This document shows, piece after piece, positions 43,532-52,458 of a stretch of DNA of 64,000 nucleotides. The position numbers and the translations under genes were made by a program. Location of the stretch: assembly GCA_045592625.1 (NCBI GenBank), contig JAZNVC010000019.1, forward strand, positions 1 through 64,000, written 5' to 3'. The stretch is from SIG607 sp045592625 (lineage in GTDB: Bacteria; Bacillota; Clostridia; Oscillospirales; Acutalibacteraceae). The first letter of the stretch is position 1, and every line of letters starts with the position of its first letter. The notes under the pieces were generated by a model. It had not been told where the DNA came from. It was given only the letters and a program-made list of their open reading frames with translations, and made no database searches.

Positions 43532-45061
43532 ATGGATTTAAAGATTATAAGACAACCCATAACTATTAATGATGCTGTGTATAGCAACAGCGGAGAGATT
43601 CCCATTGACGAGGATTTTCAGTTGCCCGACTATTTTGCTGAAATAAATAAAATGTTAAAATGCAAATGTGAGGGTCGTATAACATCAAAGTCAGTAAACG
43701 GTATGAGTATCGTAGTTGACGGTCACGTATGCATAAATTTAATGTATTGCGACAAGGAAGGTAATTTATATAGTTATGAGCATATTTTCCCCTTTAGCAA
43801 GACCTTTGACGTATCAGAAGATTTAACAGGAGCTATAATTGAAGCATCCCTTAAAAATGAATATATTAATTGTAGAGTGGTAACCGAAAGAAAGGTTTCG
43901 GTACACGGTGCATTAACTGCTTACGTTAAAGCTATACTTATGAAAAATTACGAAGTGGTTGCTGATATTGAGGAAGATAAAATACAAATAGACAGAAAAG
44001 AAATACCGGCTCTTAATTCCATAGGTAATGCTGAAAAGAATATGCTTTTGGAAGAAGAACTTACTCTGTCTTCCGGTCAGCCGTCTATAGTTAACGTTTT
44101 AAGATATAGCGCCTTTCCCACGGTTACCGAAGCAAAAACCTTAAAAAACAAAGTTTCTGTTAAAGGTAATCTTGCGGTAACGGTGCTGTATCGCGGCGAA
44201 AAGCAATGTGCTGTATATAAAAGTGTAGTTCCTTTTAGTCAAATACTGGAAATTAATGGAGTGTTTGACGAATGTGTTTGCTCTGCAAAGGTTAATCTCT
44301 GCTATCTTGAGGTTAAACCTATAGTAAGTAATAACGAACAACGTACCATGCAACTAAGTGCAAAACTGAACGTGTGCGTTAAAAGTTTTTGTGATGAAAA
44401 AATACCTGTTATAAGTGACCTATATTCTACCGATTATGAAGTAGATATAAAAAAACGAGATATTAATATTGAAAGAGTTTTAGGACATATTGGTGACAAC
44501 TATATGTTTAAGTCAACTCTTGATTTCGGTGACGCACAGATTAACAATATAATCGATTCATGGTGTGACACAGAAATTATTAACTGTGCCATTAATGACG
44601 GTTCGCTAGTAGTCAAGGCAACTGTAAATATTTGCATTTTGGCAATGGACAGCGATGGTTTGGTATCTTTTTTTGAGAAAAAACAAGAATTTACATATAA
44701 AAGGCCGCTTGACTATGAAATTAGCGGTAAACTAAATTGCGATGCTGTTTTTGAACCTATCAGTATCTCTTATACGTTACTAAATGATAACAACATTGAA
44801 TATAGAATTGAATATAGAATTAATGTATCACTATGCGAAGAAAAAACATATCCAATGTTATATGAAATCGGTTATAATGAAAAAAATAAAATTGCAAAGC
44901 GACAGGATTGTTCTATGATAATTTATTTTGCCAATGAGGGAGAGAGAGTTTGGGATATAGCAAAAATGTATAATTCTGATATTAATCAGGTAAGGCAAAT
45001 AAATACAATAAACGGCGAAACGATAGATGAGGATAGACAAATTTTAATCCCGATTATTTAA
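43532..45061 (+). CDS. SipL/SpoVID-like spore coat morphogenetic protein (DUF3794 + LysM)
   Basis: The 509-residue protein has repeated DUF3794 (SPOCS) domains in the first 440 residues and a C-terminal LysM (about 462-508: YFANEGERVWDIAKMYNSDINQVRQIN). The same layout is seen in Clostridioides difficile SipL, which binds SpoIVA and links the coat to the spore surface. The role here is inferred from this layout. It is monocistronic, with hairpins before and after. Sigma-E or sigma-K control would be expected, but I cannot identify the promoter safely. Confidence 0.82.
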   Translation: MDLKIIRQPITINDAVYSNSGEIPIDEDFQLPDYFAEINKMLKCKCEGRITSKSVNGMSIVVDGHVCINLMYCDKEGNLYSYEHIFPFSKTFDVSEDLTGAIIEASLKNEYINCRVVTERKVSVHGALTAYVKAILMKNYEVVADIEEDKIQIDRKEIPALNSIGNAEKNMLLEEELTLSSGQPSIVNVLRYSAFPTVTEAKTLKNKVSVKGNLAVTVLYRGEKQCAVYKSVVPFSQILEINGVFDECVCSAKVNLCYLEVKPIVSNNEQRTMQLSAKLNVCVKSFCDEKIPVISDLYSTDYEVDIKKRDINIERVLGHIGDNYMFKSTLDFGDAQINNIIDSWCDTEIINCAINDGSLVVKATVNICILAMDSDGLVSFFEKKQEFTYKRPLDYEISGKLNCDAVFEPISISYTLLNDNNIEYRIEYRINVSLCEEKTYPMLYEIGYNEKNKIAKRQDCSMIIYFANEGERVWDIAKMYNSDINQVRQINTINGETIDEDRQILIPII

Positions 45062-45065
45062 CGTA

Positions 45066-45100
45066 AAGTACGGCATACTAAAAAGTATGCCGTACTTTTA
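45066..45100 (+). terminator. Terminator after the SipL-like gene
   Basis: A perfect 14-bp stem (45066-45079 with 45084-45097) and TTTT. Confidence 0.92.
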
Positions 45101-45104
45101 TGCC

Positions 45105-45132
45105 TTGACACTAAAGATAATTGATGTATAAT
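45105..45132 (+). promoter_or_regulatory. Sigma-A promoter of the DUF2156-GNAT pair
   Basis: TTGACA (45105-45110), 16-bp spacer, TATAAT (45127-45132). Confidence 0.82.
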
Positions 45133-45164
45133 TATTTTGTAAATTAAAAAAGGAGGGAAGAACG

Positions 45165-46046
45165 TTGGAGTTTAAATCGGTAACAGAAAAGGACATACCT
45201 TTAATAAGAAGCTTTTTGGACGAATTCAATGAGTATTCCTGTGAATTTTCCGCTATTAACTTACTTGTTTGGCAGGAATATTTTGGTTTTGGTTTTTGCG
45301 TTGAAGACGGTATGCTTTTCAGCAAAAACTGCGTGGGTGGCAGAACCTCCTTCGGTATCCCATTTTCAAAAGATATGCCAAAAGCTATTGCTAAGTTAAG
45401 GGAGTATTGCAAGGAAAATGACCTTAAATTATTACTTTTCGGTGGAAAGGGAGAGAGATTCGACCTACTTAACGGTCAGATGAACGGTTCATTTACCTAT
45501 ACACCTATACGCGATTCCTTTGAATATATTTATAATGTATCCGATTTAATGCATCTTTCAGGTAAAAAGTATCACTCCAAGAGAAATCACATTTCTGCAT
45601 TTAAAAAGAAGTATAATTGGTGCTATGAAAAATTAGGTAAAAATAATAGCGAAGACGTATTAAAAATGCTTTATCATTGGTATAACTGTTATACCGAGAA
45701 GAGTGCTGATTCTATGGAAACCGAAAAAATCGGCATTACAAGGCTTATTAAAGAGTATAGCATTGAAGGTATAAAGGGCGGTGTTTTAAGGGTTGACGGA
45801 AACATAATTGCCTTTACTCTCGGCTGTGAAATTTCCGACGCCGTATTTGACGTTAATTTCGAAAAAGCACTTGTTGAGTTTGACGGTGCCTATGCTATGA
45901 TAAACAATCAGTTTGTTCTTAATGAATTATCCGATTACACTTATATTAACCGCGAGGAAGATATGGGAATAGAAGGACTCAGAAAAGCAAAACTTTCCTA
46001 TAAACCTGCCATTTTGCTTGAAAAGTATATTATGGAGGAAGTTTAA
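45165..46046 (+). CDS. DUF2156 (GNAT-fold, phosphatidylglycerol lysyltransferase-like) protein
   Basis: The 293-residue protein has a double GNAT fold: INLLVWQEYFGFGF near residue 35, KKYHSKRNHISAFKKKY near residue 135, and INREEDMGIEGLRKAKLSYKP near the end, typical of DUF2156. It lacks the membrane half of MprF. It may transfer aminoacyl or acyl groups; the target is unknown. The TTG start follows GGAGGGAAG. The next gene, also GNAT, overlaps by one base, so they may work together. Confidence 0.85.
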   Translation: MEFKSVTEKDIPLIRSFLDEFNEYSCEFSAINLLVWQEYFGFGFCVEDGMLFSKNCVGGRTSFGIPFSKDMPKAIAKLREYCKENDLKLLLFGGKGERFDLLNGQMNGSFTYTPIRDSFEYIYNVSDLMHLSGKKYHSKRNHISAFKKKYNWCYEKLGKNNSEDVLKMLYHWYNCYTEKSADSMETEKIGITRLIKEYSIEGIKGGVLRVDGNIIAFTLGCEISDAVFDVNFEKALVEFDGAYAMINNQFVLNELSDYTYINREEDMGIEGLRKAKLSYKPAILLEKYIMEEV

Positions 46047-46771
46047 TGATAACCATACGCGAACAATGCGAAAAACTATACATTGAAGCCTTTAAAGATG
46101 ATTTAGAATTTACAGAGCTTCTTTTTGATACTCTTTTTGATGGTTCTTGCAGATACCTACTGAATAATGACAGAGTTGTATCTATGCTTTTTGCTGTTGA
46201 CGTAAAACTGAATGAAAATAAGGGTAAATATGTATATGCAGTTGCTACTGATGAAAATATGCGTGGCAAAGGTTATATGAGGATTTTGTTCGATAAAATC
46301 ACAGATGAATTCAGCAAAGATTATGATTTTTTATGTCTTAAGCCTATGAGCGATAGTTTATTTTTGTTTTACGAAAAGCTTGGTTTTGAGAGATGTTTTA
46401 AAAAAAGCAAAATTTTAAAAAAGGTGCCAAAAAACAACCCACAACTTGTTTTAGTAGATAACTTAGAAGATATTAAAACAATAAGAAAAAAGCTTCTGAA
46501 TGAAAATTATGTTGAATATAGCGACGATTTTTATAAACTTATTCTATCCTATTGCAATGCGTACTGTAATGACATAAAAAACCCATCAGTATTTGTGGTA
46601 AGGGAGAAAATTTCTCTAAAGATTAAAGAAGTACTCGGTAACCCGGAATGTTTACCAAAAGATTATAATGATAAAGAACTTTTGACAATGGGTAATGGTT
46701 TTGATTTTGCTATGATAAAGAGTCTTGGCAATAAAAAATTAAGTGGATATTTAGGGTTTGCTCTAGATTAA
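46046..46771 (+). CDS. GNAT family N-acetyltransferase
   Basis: The 241-residue protein has an acetyl-CoA-binding motif in VYAVATDENMRGKGYMRILFDKI near residue 75 and FYEKLGFERCF near residue 115. The C-terminal half is an unrecognised extension. It is coupled to the DUF2156 gene through TAATG. Confidence 0.85.
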   Translation: MITIREQCEKLYIEAFKDDLEFTELLFDTLFDGSCRYLLNNDRVVSMLFAVDVKLNENKGKYVYAVATDENMRGKGYMRILFDKITDEFSKDYDFLCLKPMSDSLFLFYEKLGFERCFKKSKILKKVPKNNPQLVLVDNLEDIKTIRKKLLNENYVEYSDDFYKLILSYCNAYCNDIKNPSVFVVREKISLKIKEVLGNPECLPKDYNDKELLTMGNGFDFAMIKSLGNKKLSGYLGFALD

Positions 46772-46806
46772 AAGACCTTGAACCAATGGGTTCAAGGTCT
46801 TAATTT
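46772..46806. terminator. Bidirectional terminator
   Basis: AAGACCTTGAACC / GGTTCAAGGTCTT stem with an AATG loop, between convergent genes. Confidence 0.9.
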
Positions 46807-47633
46807 TATATATCAAGTTTTGTTTCACGGGCATAATAAAAAATATACTGTTGGGCTATACCGGCATAGCCTGTTGCACATTCGGGAAAGTTACCGTCAA
46901 ATAAAACCGTTAAAGCACGTTTTATCCAAACATCTTTAGGGCAGACATCAATATGTCCCATGCCGAAAAGAAGTGTGCAGTCGGCAACCTTTTCGCCTAC
47001 GCCGTATATTTTAGTAAGCTCCTGACGTGCATCGTCGCTGTCAAGTTTCTTTATTTTTTCAAGATTTATTTCGCCTGAACTTACTTTTTTGGCGGCGTCC
47101 AAAATATATTTTGCTCGAAATCCGCTTCTTAGCGGTGCCAAATCTTCCAGTGTTAGATTTGCAATTACATCGGCAGAAGGGAAGGAGTAACTATTAATAA
47201 GCTTTTTGCCGAAGGATGAGCAAAGTCGGTCAATTATTCCTTTTATTCTGGGAATATTGTTATTCTGAGATATTATAAAAGAACAAAGGGCTTCCCAGGG
47301 TTCTTGGGTTAAAATACGAATGCCTTTGCCATAGTTTAAGGCTGTTTTAAGTGTTTTATTAGTTGAGAATGCGGTATTGATTTCTTGATAATTTCTGCCT
47401 AAATCAAAGTAATTGTACCAAAAGTTTTCAAATTCGTCATGACTTACATTTTCCAAAACGATTTCATCATGGTCTTGCCATAAAATAATTTCTTTATCTT
47501 TTACAACACCGTACCACTTGCCGTCTTCGCTTTTGTTGAACCTAAAACATTGGCCGCAATTAAATGTTTTTTCCAAATCAAAAAGCTCGTTTTCACTTAT
47601 GTAAACATTGTTGTTTTTAAAGGTGTAATTCAT
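46806..47633 (-). CDS. 8-oxoguanine DNA glycosylase (Ogg1-like)
   Basis: The 275-residue protein has an N-terminal OGG domain (FNCGQCFRF near residue 25), a helix-hairpin-helix (LTKIYGVGEKVADCTLLFG near residue 210) with catalytic Lys region GFRAKYI and catalytic Asp in HIDVCPKDVWIKRAL. It removes 8-oxoguanine from DNA. Stand-alone minus gene. Confidence 0.92.
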   Translation of the reverse strand: MNYTFKNNNVYISENELFDLEKTFNCGQCFRFNKSEDGKWYGVVKDKEIILWQDHDEIVLENVSHDEFENFWYNYFDLGRNYQEINTAFSTNKTLKTALNYGKGIRILTQEPWEALCSFIISQNNNIPRIKGIIDRLCSSFGKKLINSYSFPSADVIANLTLEDLAPLRSGFRAKYILDAAKKVSSGEINLEKIKKLDSDDARQELTKIYGVGEKVADCTLLFGMGHIDVCPKDVWIKRALTVLFDGNFPECATGYAGIAQQYIFYYARETKLDI

Positions 47634-47792
47634 TATAGTTTTCCTTTCGATTACTCTAAATCATTTTAACATAGATTTATCGAAAAATAAAGAAAAACGT
47701 AAAATTAAGTTTACATAATGTCATAAAATAATAATTTTTTGTTTACAAACCCCTTGATTTAATGGGATTTATTATAGTTATGAACCGAGTTA

Positions 47793-47822
47793 TTGACATT
47801 TTTATGTAAACCTGAATAATAT
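47793..47822 (+). promoter_or_regulatory. Possible promoter of the tail-anchored small protein
   Basis: TTGACA (47793-47798), 18-bp spacer, TAATAT (47817-47822). Confidence 0.6.
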
Positions 47823-47869
47823 TTTTTTAAACTGTAAAAAATAAAATTATTAAAGAATGGAGGCAGAAA

Positions 47870-48148
47870 ATGGTTAAGGGTGTTAATAAAACTATAATTG
47901 AAATTACTAATACGGGAAACAAATTATTTAACAGGGTTATCTTGTTTGTATCGCCCGAATATGTAGATAAATCTGATAAAAAACTTACTGATGAGGCACA
48001 AGCATTAATAAAACGACTGGAAGCAATGGGCAGCGAATCATTACGCCAGGCGGTAAAAAGAGAGAAAAAGAGAAAAAGAAAAATTGTTTTGTTCTCATTA
48101 ACGGGGGCATTGTTGTTAGTAACGGCGGTTTTATTCTTTATTTTGTAA
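47870..48148 (+). CDS. Small tail-anchored protein of unknown function
   Basis: The 92-residue protein has a soluble N-terminus with TIIEITNTGNKLFNRVILFVSPEY, a helical middle, a very basic stretch (KREKKRKRKI) and a C-terminal membrane helix. The layout suggests a cytoplasmic protein anchored at its tail. I do not recognise a named family. It ends with a clear hairpin, so it is monocistronic. GGAGG before ATG. Confidence 0.75.
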   Translation: MVKGVNKTIIEITNTGNKLFNRVILFVSPEYVDKSDKKLTDEAQALIKRLEAMGSESLRQAVKREKKRKRKIVLFSLTGALLLVTAVLFFIL

Positions 48149-48159
48149 ACAAACTTTTA

Positions 48160-48200
48160 AAAAAGCAAGTAAAAGCGGTATTTACTTGCTTTTTTTAGTC
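48160..48200 (+). terminator. Terminator after the tail-anchored protein
   Basis: AAAAGCAAGTAAA / TTTACTTGCTTTT stem, followed by T-run. Confidence 0.9.
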
Positions 48201-48245
48201 ATTTAATGTATAATTATACAGTACAAACAGAAAGTTGGTGTCGAA

Positions 48246-48959
48246 TTGACAAAATTAGGGATGAAAGTATTTTCAAGGTTTGCTTTAGGTACCGTAATGT
48301 GCTTAATTGTCTTTTTTTCTTTTAACTTTGCTATTACGGCAGGTTTTAGTGATGTGGTAGGTCAAAAGGTTTATTTTTATAATGAAGAAATCGGTAAAGA
48401 GGTTCAGGTTTGCTATCATAATGCTGACGGTACGCCTAATGAAGACTGTAAATGTGATGAATATGATGCGGCAAGACTAAATTCTATTGCAGATAAAAAA
48501 CTGTCAGAAAGAATGCAGAATATTTCGCTTATATTGGCTCAAATCTTTTCATTCGTTATGATTACGGGCATTCTTTGCGGTACGATTTGGGAAATGGGTA
48601 ATAAAGATATTTCTGCAGTAAAACAGGGAAGAGTAAGTGAAAATAAGCTTCGGGGACTGTTTATAGGTTTAATTGCTGCTATTCCTTCGCTGATAGTCTT
48701 TGTGCTTCTTTTGCTTTCAAATGCAGAGATTTTAAACCCTGCCTTTCTTGATACATATAGATTGCTTAATTCACAGTTCCATTATGTTATCACTCTTATA
48801 TATGCAGGTGCATCAAATGCAGCACAGTTATCTTTTGGTAAAATAGCATTTCTTGGTGCTTTACATTTGTATTTACCGCTGATTTCGTTAATATCTTATT
48901 ATTTTGGATATAAAGACATTAATTTGATTGAAATAATTACGTTTAAAAAGAAGGTGTAA
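48246..48959 (+). CDS. Multi-pass membrane protein of unknown function
   Basis: The 237-residue protein has four or five membrane segments (about 15-35, 90-112, 130-155, 185-205, 210-225). An outer loop after the first carries CYHNADGTPNEDCKCDEYDA, with three Cys that may pair or bind metal. No known family. The TTG at 48246 lacks a strong site; ATG 48261 after TTAGGG is also plausible. It is followed within five bases by a DUF624 gene. Confidence 0.7.
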   Translation: MTKLGMKVFSRFALGTVMCLIVFFSFNFAITAGFSDVVGQKVYFYNEEIGKEVQVCYHNADGTPNEDCKCDEYDAARLNSIADKKLSERMQNISLILAQIFSFVMITGILCGTIWEMGNKDISAVKQGRVSENKLRGLFIGLIAAIPSLIVFVLLLLSNAEILNPAFLDTYRLLNSQFHYVITLIYAGASNAAQLSFGKIAFLGALHLYLPLISLISYYFGYKDINLIEIITFKKKV

Positions 48960-48964
48960 TAATT

Positions 48965-49762
48965 ATGGGATTATTTTATAATTATAATAAAGAGGGTCCC
49001 GGCATTAGCAAAAACGGACCGAAAAAGCGTACTTTTATTGTATTTTTTGAAACCTTTTTCAGAAATGTATGGAAGCTTATTCCCGTAAGTTTTATGTATT
49101 GCCTTTTATTTATAATACCTGGATTTTCTGCAGTTGGAATTACCTATGTTACCCGCAGTCTTTCCCGTGACCGTCACACCTTCGGAGTATCCGATTTCTT
49201 TCTTGCTATAAAGAAAAATTGGAAGCAGGCGCTATGTGTAGGATTTTTAAATCATATTATTACGGCGTTTATATTGTTTGATATAAGCTTATTCCGTTAT
49301 CTTTCGTTACAGGGGAAATTTTCTGGGCTTATAGGACTGGGAATTTCGGTATTTATTTTGTTAGTATTTATTACTATGAAATTTTATATTTATTTTATAG
49401 TAATAACCTTTGATATGAAGATAAAACAAATATATTTAAATAGCTTCAAATTTTTTGTTTTAAATATGGCAAATAATATTGTAATGTTTATAGCTATCGG
49501 TCTTTACTGGGCACTTTGGTTCTTCCTTTTGACTTTTTTTGCCAGCAATGCTTTGGTAGCAGGAATTCTTGCCGTTGTTACAATATTCGTATATCCGACT
49601 TATCATTATCTTGTTGTTCAGTACGGAATATTCCAAAGTATAAAAAAATATATGATAGACCCTTATTATGAAGAGCACCCTGATGCAGATATTGATAAAC
49701 GCCGTAATTTAGGTCTGGACGTGGATGAAGAGGATATAGCAGATTTCGAAGATGTAATATAA
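48965..49762 (+). CDS. DUF624 (YesL-like) membrane protein
   Basis: The 265-residue protein has five or six membrane segments. FFRNVWKLIPVSFMYCLLFIIPGFSAVGITYVTRSLSRDR near residue 30 and DFFLAIKKNWKQAL are DUF624 hallmarks. The C-terminus is acidic and soluble (EEHPDADIDKRRNLGL). YesL-like proteins often accompany sugar ABC transporters, but none is near here. Probably cotranscribed with the membrane gene before it. Confidence 0.82.
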   Translation: MGLFYNYNKEGPGISKNGPKKRTFIVFFETFFRNVWKLIPVSFMYCLLFIIPGFSAVGITYVTRSLSRDRHTFGVSDFFLAIKKNWKQALCVGFLNHIITAFILFDISLFRYLSLQGKFSGLIGLGISVFILLVFITMKFYIYFIVITFDMKIKQIYLNSFKFFVLNMANNIVMFIAIGLYWALWFFLLTFFASNALVAGILAVVTIFVYPTYHYLVVQYGIFQSIKKYMIDPYYEEHPDADIDKRRNLGLDVDEEDIADFEDVI

Positions 49763-49765
49763 TTA

Positions 49766-49797
49766 AAAAACACCCGATTTTTTCGGGTGTTTTTATA
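49766..49797 (+). terminator. Terminator after the DUF624 gene
   Basis: AAAACACCCGA / TCGGGTGTTTT stem and T-run. Confidence 0.92.
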
Positions 49798-49800
49798 TTA

Positions 49801-49876
49801 AAGGAGCTAAAAGTCGGTAATTCTATGGATAATGAAACATTACCGCCGACAAACAGGATATCCAAAAATGTGCTCC
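49801..49876. other. Structured intergenic element of unknown nature
   Basis: AGGAGC at the left pairs with GCTCCT at the right. Inside are GTCGG-TAAT pairing with ATTA-(CCG)-CCGAC and a GGATATCC palindrome, so the block can form a three-way junction. It lies between a terminator and the end of the nagD-like gene. It could be a small RNA, a degraded palindromic repeat or a 3' UTR structure. Confidence 0.4.
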
Positions 49877-49928
49877 TGTTAATAATATATGCAAGATTAT
49901 TGCACAGTGACAAATAAAAGATTCATTA

Positions 49929-50702
49929 TCATTTTATAATTTCGCCGACACCATTCAAAATATATTTAGGTCTATACGGATATAGGTCTATATCCTCTTT
50001 TGCGGTAACGCCAGAAAGCACAAGTACTGTATCAACATTAGATTCGATACCTGCAATAATATCGGTATCCATACGGTCACCGATAAAAGCTATATCCTGA
50101 CTGTGACAATCAAGCTTTCTAAGACCGTGACGAAGCATTAATGGGTTGGGCTTGCCTACAAAATATGCTTTTTTGCCTGTAGCTATTTCTATAGGTGATA
50201 TAAGTGCTCCCGTAGCAGGCATAATACCTTTTTCGGAAGGGCCGGTGATATCGGGGTTTGTACCTATAAGTTTTGCACCATTTAACACTAATTGGATCGC
50301 TTTTTCTATTTTTTCAAAACTGTAGGTGCGAGTTTCACCTACTACAACATAATCGGGATTGACATCATTCATATAAATGCCTTGGTCATAAAGTGCCTTT
50401 GTAAGTGCTGCTTCACCAATAACATATGCTGTACTGTTTGGTGCTTGGCTCCTCAAAAATATTGCAGTTGCCATTGCACTGGTGTAAAAATGGTCGGCAC
50501 TAACTTGCAAACCCATTCTTGAAAGCTTCATGCTTAATTCATGAGGTGTCTTTTCGGCACTATTTGTTAAAAAAACGAATTTTTTATTATTTTCAATAAG
50601 CCAATTAACAAATTCACTTACACCGTCTAAAATATTATTGCCGTGATATATAACACCGTCCATATCACATATAAAGCCTTTTTTACTTTTTAACTCATTC
50701 AT
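49929..50702 (-). CDS. NagD-like HAD-IIA phosphatase
   Basis: A 257-residue phosphatase: motif I CDMDGVIYHG near residue 12, LTNSAEKTP near residue 45, GKPNPLM near residue 180, and GDRMDTDIIAG near residue 205. The HAD-IIA cap lies in the middle. Members act on sugar or nucleotide phosphates, or on glycerol phosphate; the substrate here is unknown. Confidence 0.9.
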   Translation of the reverse strand: MNELKSKKGFICDMDGVIYHGNNILDGVSEFVNWLIENNKKFVFLTNSAEKTPHELSMKLSRMGLQVSADHFYTSAMATAIFLRSQAPNSTAYVIGEAALTKALYDQGIYMNDVNPDYVVVGETRTYSFEKIEKAIQLVLNGAKLIGTNPDITGPSEKGIMPATGALISPIEIATGKKAYFVGKPNPLMLRHGLRKLDCHSQDIAFIGDRMDTDIIAGIESNVDTVLVLSGVTAKEDIDLYPYRPKYILNGVGEIIK

Positions 50703-50744
50703 TTTTTTTACCTTTTAAATCATATGGTGTGTAGTATATGAAAA

Positions 50745-51605
50745 TTACTCAATCTTAGACTTTCTAATAAAAAGAACCCCTAAAGTATCTTTGCCGCAGT
50801 GAGCAGAAACGGTTGAACCAGCTCTTGTAAAAAAGATTTCCTTAAAAGGTGCAAGAGATTTTACAAGTTCAACACATTCCTTGCAAATTTCTTCATCACA
50901 TCCTGCGTGGGTAACAAATACCTTGTCAAGTTCAATATCACTTCCGTCACCAATCATATCATTGATATATTCTTTAAGAACAGAACTGAATTTGCCGCGG
51001 TATTTTTTAATAGCACTCATTTTACCGTTTCTAACAGCAATACATGGTTTGAGTTTTAAAAGGTTTGCACCGAATGCTTCAAGAGAACTGCAACGTCCTC
51101 CTTTGTGTAAAAATTCAAGATTATCAATTACAAATGAAGCATCAACACGTGTAGAAAGTTCTTCGCATTTTTCGGCAATTTCCTTAGCTTCAAGTCCTTC
51201 TTTTACCATTTCACCTGCAGAAACTACCAAAAGTCCGCCACCGGTAGAAAGGTTACGGGTATCAACTACATATACGTCTTCAAATTCCATAGCTGCAAGA
51301 CGACAGTTGTTGAAGGTTGATGACATTTCGGAACTTATAGAAAAATGAACGATTGCATATCCCTCATCAACAAATGTTTTAAAGAAGTCTGCACATTCCT
51401 CAAAGTTAACGGCAGAAGTTTTAGGAAGTTCACCTGTCTTAGAATAATGCTCGTAAATTTTATCTGGGTTAATGTCAATACCGTCACGATAAAGATTACC
51501 ACCAAGTGTAATGCCAAGGGGAAGTATTTGTACATTGTAACGCTCGATAAGTTCAGCACTTAAGTCGGTGGTGCTGTCGCTTGTTAAAATAACTTTTTTT
51601 GCCAT
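50745..51605 (-). CDS. DegV family protein (fatty-acid binding)
   Basis: The 286-residue protein opens AKKVILTSDSTTDLSAEL. LPLGITLGG, KTSAVNFEE, VVDTRNLSTGGG and FLHKGGRCSS are DegV/FakB signatures. FakB proteins carry fatty acids for phosphorylation by FakA; no fakA is adjacent. The ATG at 51605 follows GGAGG; upstream in-frame codons have no site. Confidence 0.92.
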   Translation of the reverse strand: MAKKVILTSDSTTDLSAELIERYNVQILPLGITLGGNLYRDGIDINPDKIYEHYSKTGELPKTSAVNFEECADFFKTFVDEGYAIVHFSISSEMSSTFNNCRLAAMEFEDVYVVDTRNLSTGGGLLVVSAGEMVKEGLEAKEIAEKCEELSTRVDASFVIDNLEFLHKGGRCSSLEAFGANLLKLKPCIAVRNGKMSAIKKYRGKFSSVLKEYINDMIGDGSDIELDKVFVTHAGCDEEICKECVELVKSLAPFKEIFFTRAGSTVSAHCGKDTLGVLFIRKSKIE

Positions 51606-51703
51606 AATAGACCTCCAAAGCTTTGAAATTAAATGCAATATTAAAAAGTATAACACAAAATCCTAAAAAAAACAATAAAAAATATTAAGAGCTCTTTAAG
51701 GTC

Positions 51704-51732
51704 TTGAAAATTTCTTTAAATAATAGTATAAT
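51704..51732 (+). promoter_or_regulatory. Sigma-A promoter of the tepA-spoIIIE unit
   Basis: TTGAAA (51704-51709), 17-bp spacer, TATAAT (51727-51732). Confidence 0.85.
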
Positions 51733-51779
51733 AATTTTATATAAACTTCCGATAATATTATTGTCGGAGGATTGATATA

Positions 51780-52457
51780 ATGGCAGAAAATGATAGTAAA
51801 AAGGAAATTAACACTTACGAACAACTTAAAAATATTGGCTCGGTAGTTTTAGATAACAATAAGAGTAAAATTTTTTGTCTTACTATTATAGGCGAAATAG
51901 AAGGACATATGGTCTTATCTGAACAAACCAAAACAACAAAATACGAGCACGTTATACCTCAGCTTGTGGCTATTGAGGAAGATACGGAGATTAAAGGACT
52001 TCTTATAATTCTCAATACTGTAGGCGGCGATGTTGAAGCAGGACTTGCTATTGCGGAGCTGATTTCAGGAATGAAAAAGCCAACCGTTTCATTAGTGCTC
52101 GGAGGCGGACATTCGATAGGTGTTCCATTAGCTGTTTCCGCAGATTATTCTTTTATTGCACAGTCTGCCACGATGACTGTTCATCCTGTCAGAATGAATG
52201 GACTTGTTATAGGTGTTCCGCAAATGCTTAATCATTTTCAGCGGATGCAGGAGCGTATAACTGATTTTGTTGTAAATAATTCTTCTGTCACTAAAGAAAA
52301 ATTTAGTGAGCTTCTTATGCATACAGGTGATATGGTTATGGATATAGGTACTGTACTAAACGGAAAAGATGCTGTGTCAAGCGGTATTATAAATTCTATT
52401 GGAACGCTTTCAACGGCATTAGATAAACTTTATGAAATGATTGATTCAGAGGTGTAA
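51780..52457 (+). CDS. tepA: TepA/ClpP-like translocation-enhancing protein
   Basis: The 225-residue protein has a ClpP/crotonase fold: ILNTVGGDVEAGLAIAELI, then GGGHSIGVPLAVSAD with the nucleophile-type Ser, and MTVHPVRM with the His. TepA was described as a cytoplasmic protease-like factor for secretion in Bacillus, where it sits next to spoIIIE as it does here. GGAGG before ATG. Confidence 0.88.
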   Translation: MAENDSKKEINTYEQLKNIGSVVLDNNKSKIFCLTIIGEIEGHMVLSEQTKTTKYEHVIPQLVAIEEDTEIKGLLIILNTVGGDVEAGLAIAELISGMKKPTVSLVLGGGHSIGVPLAVSADYSFIAQSATMTVHPVRMNGLVIGVPQMLNHFQRMQERITDFVVNNSSVTKEKFSELLMHTGDMVMDIGTVLNGKDAVSSGIINSIGTLSTALDKLYEMIDSEV

Positions 52458-52458
52458 T

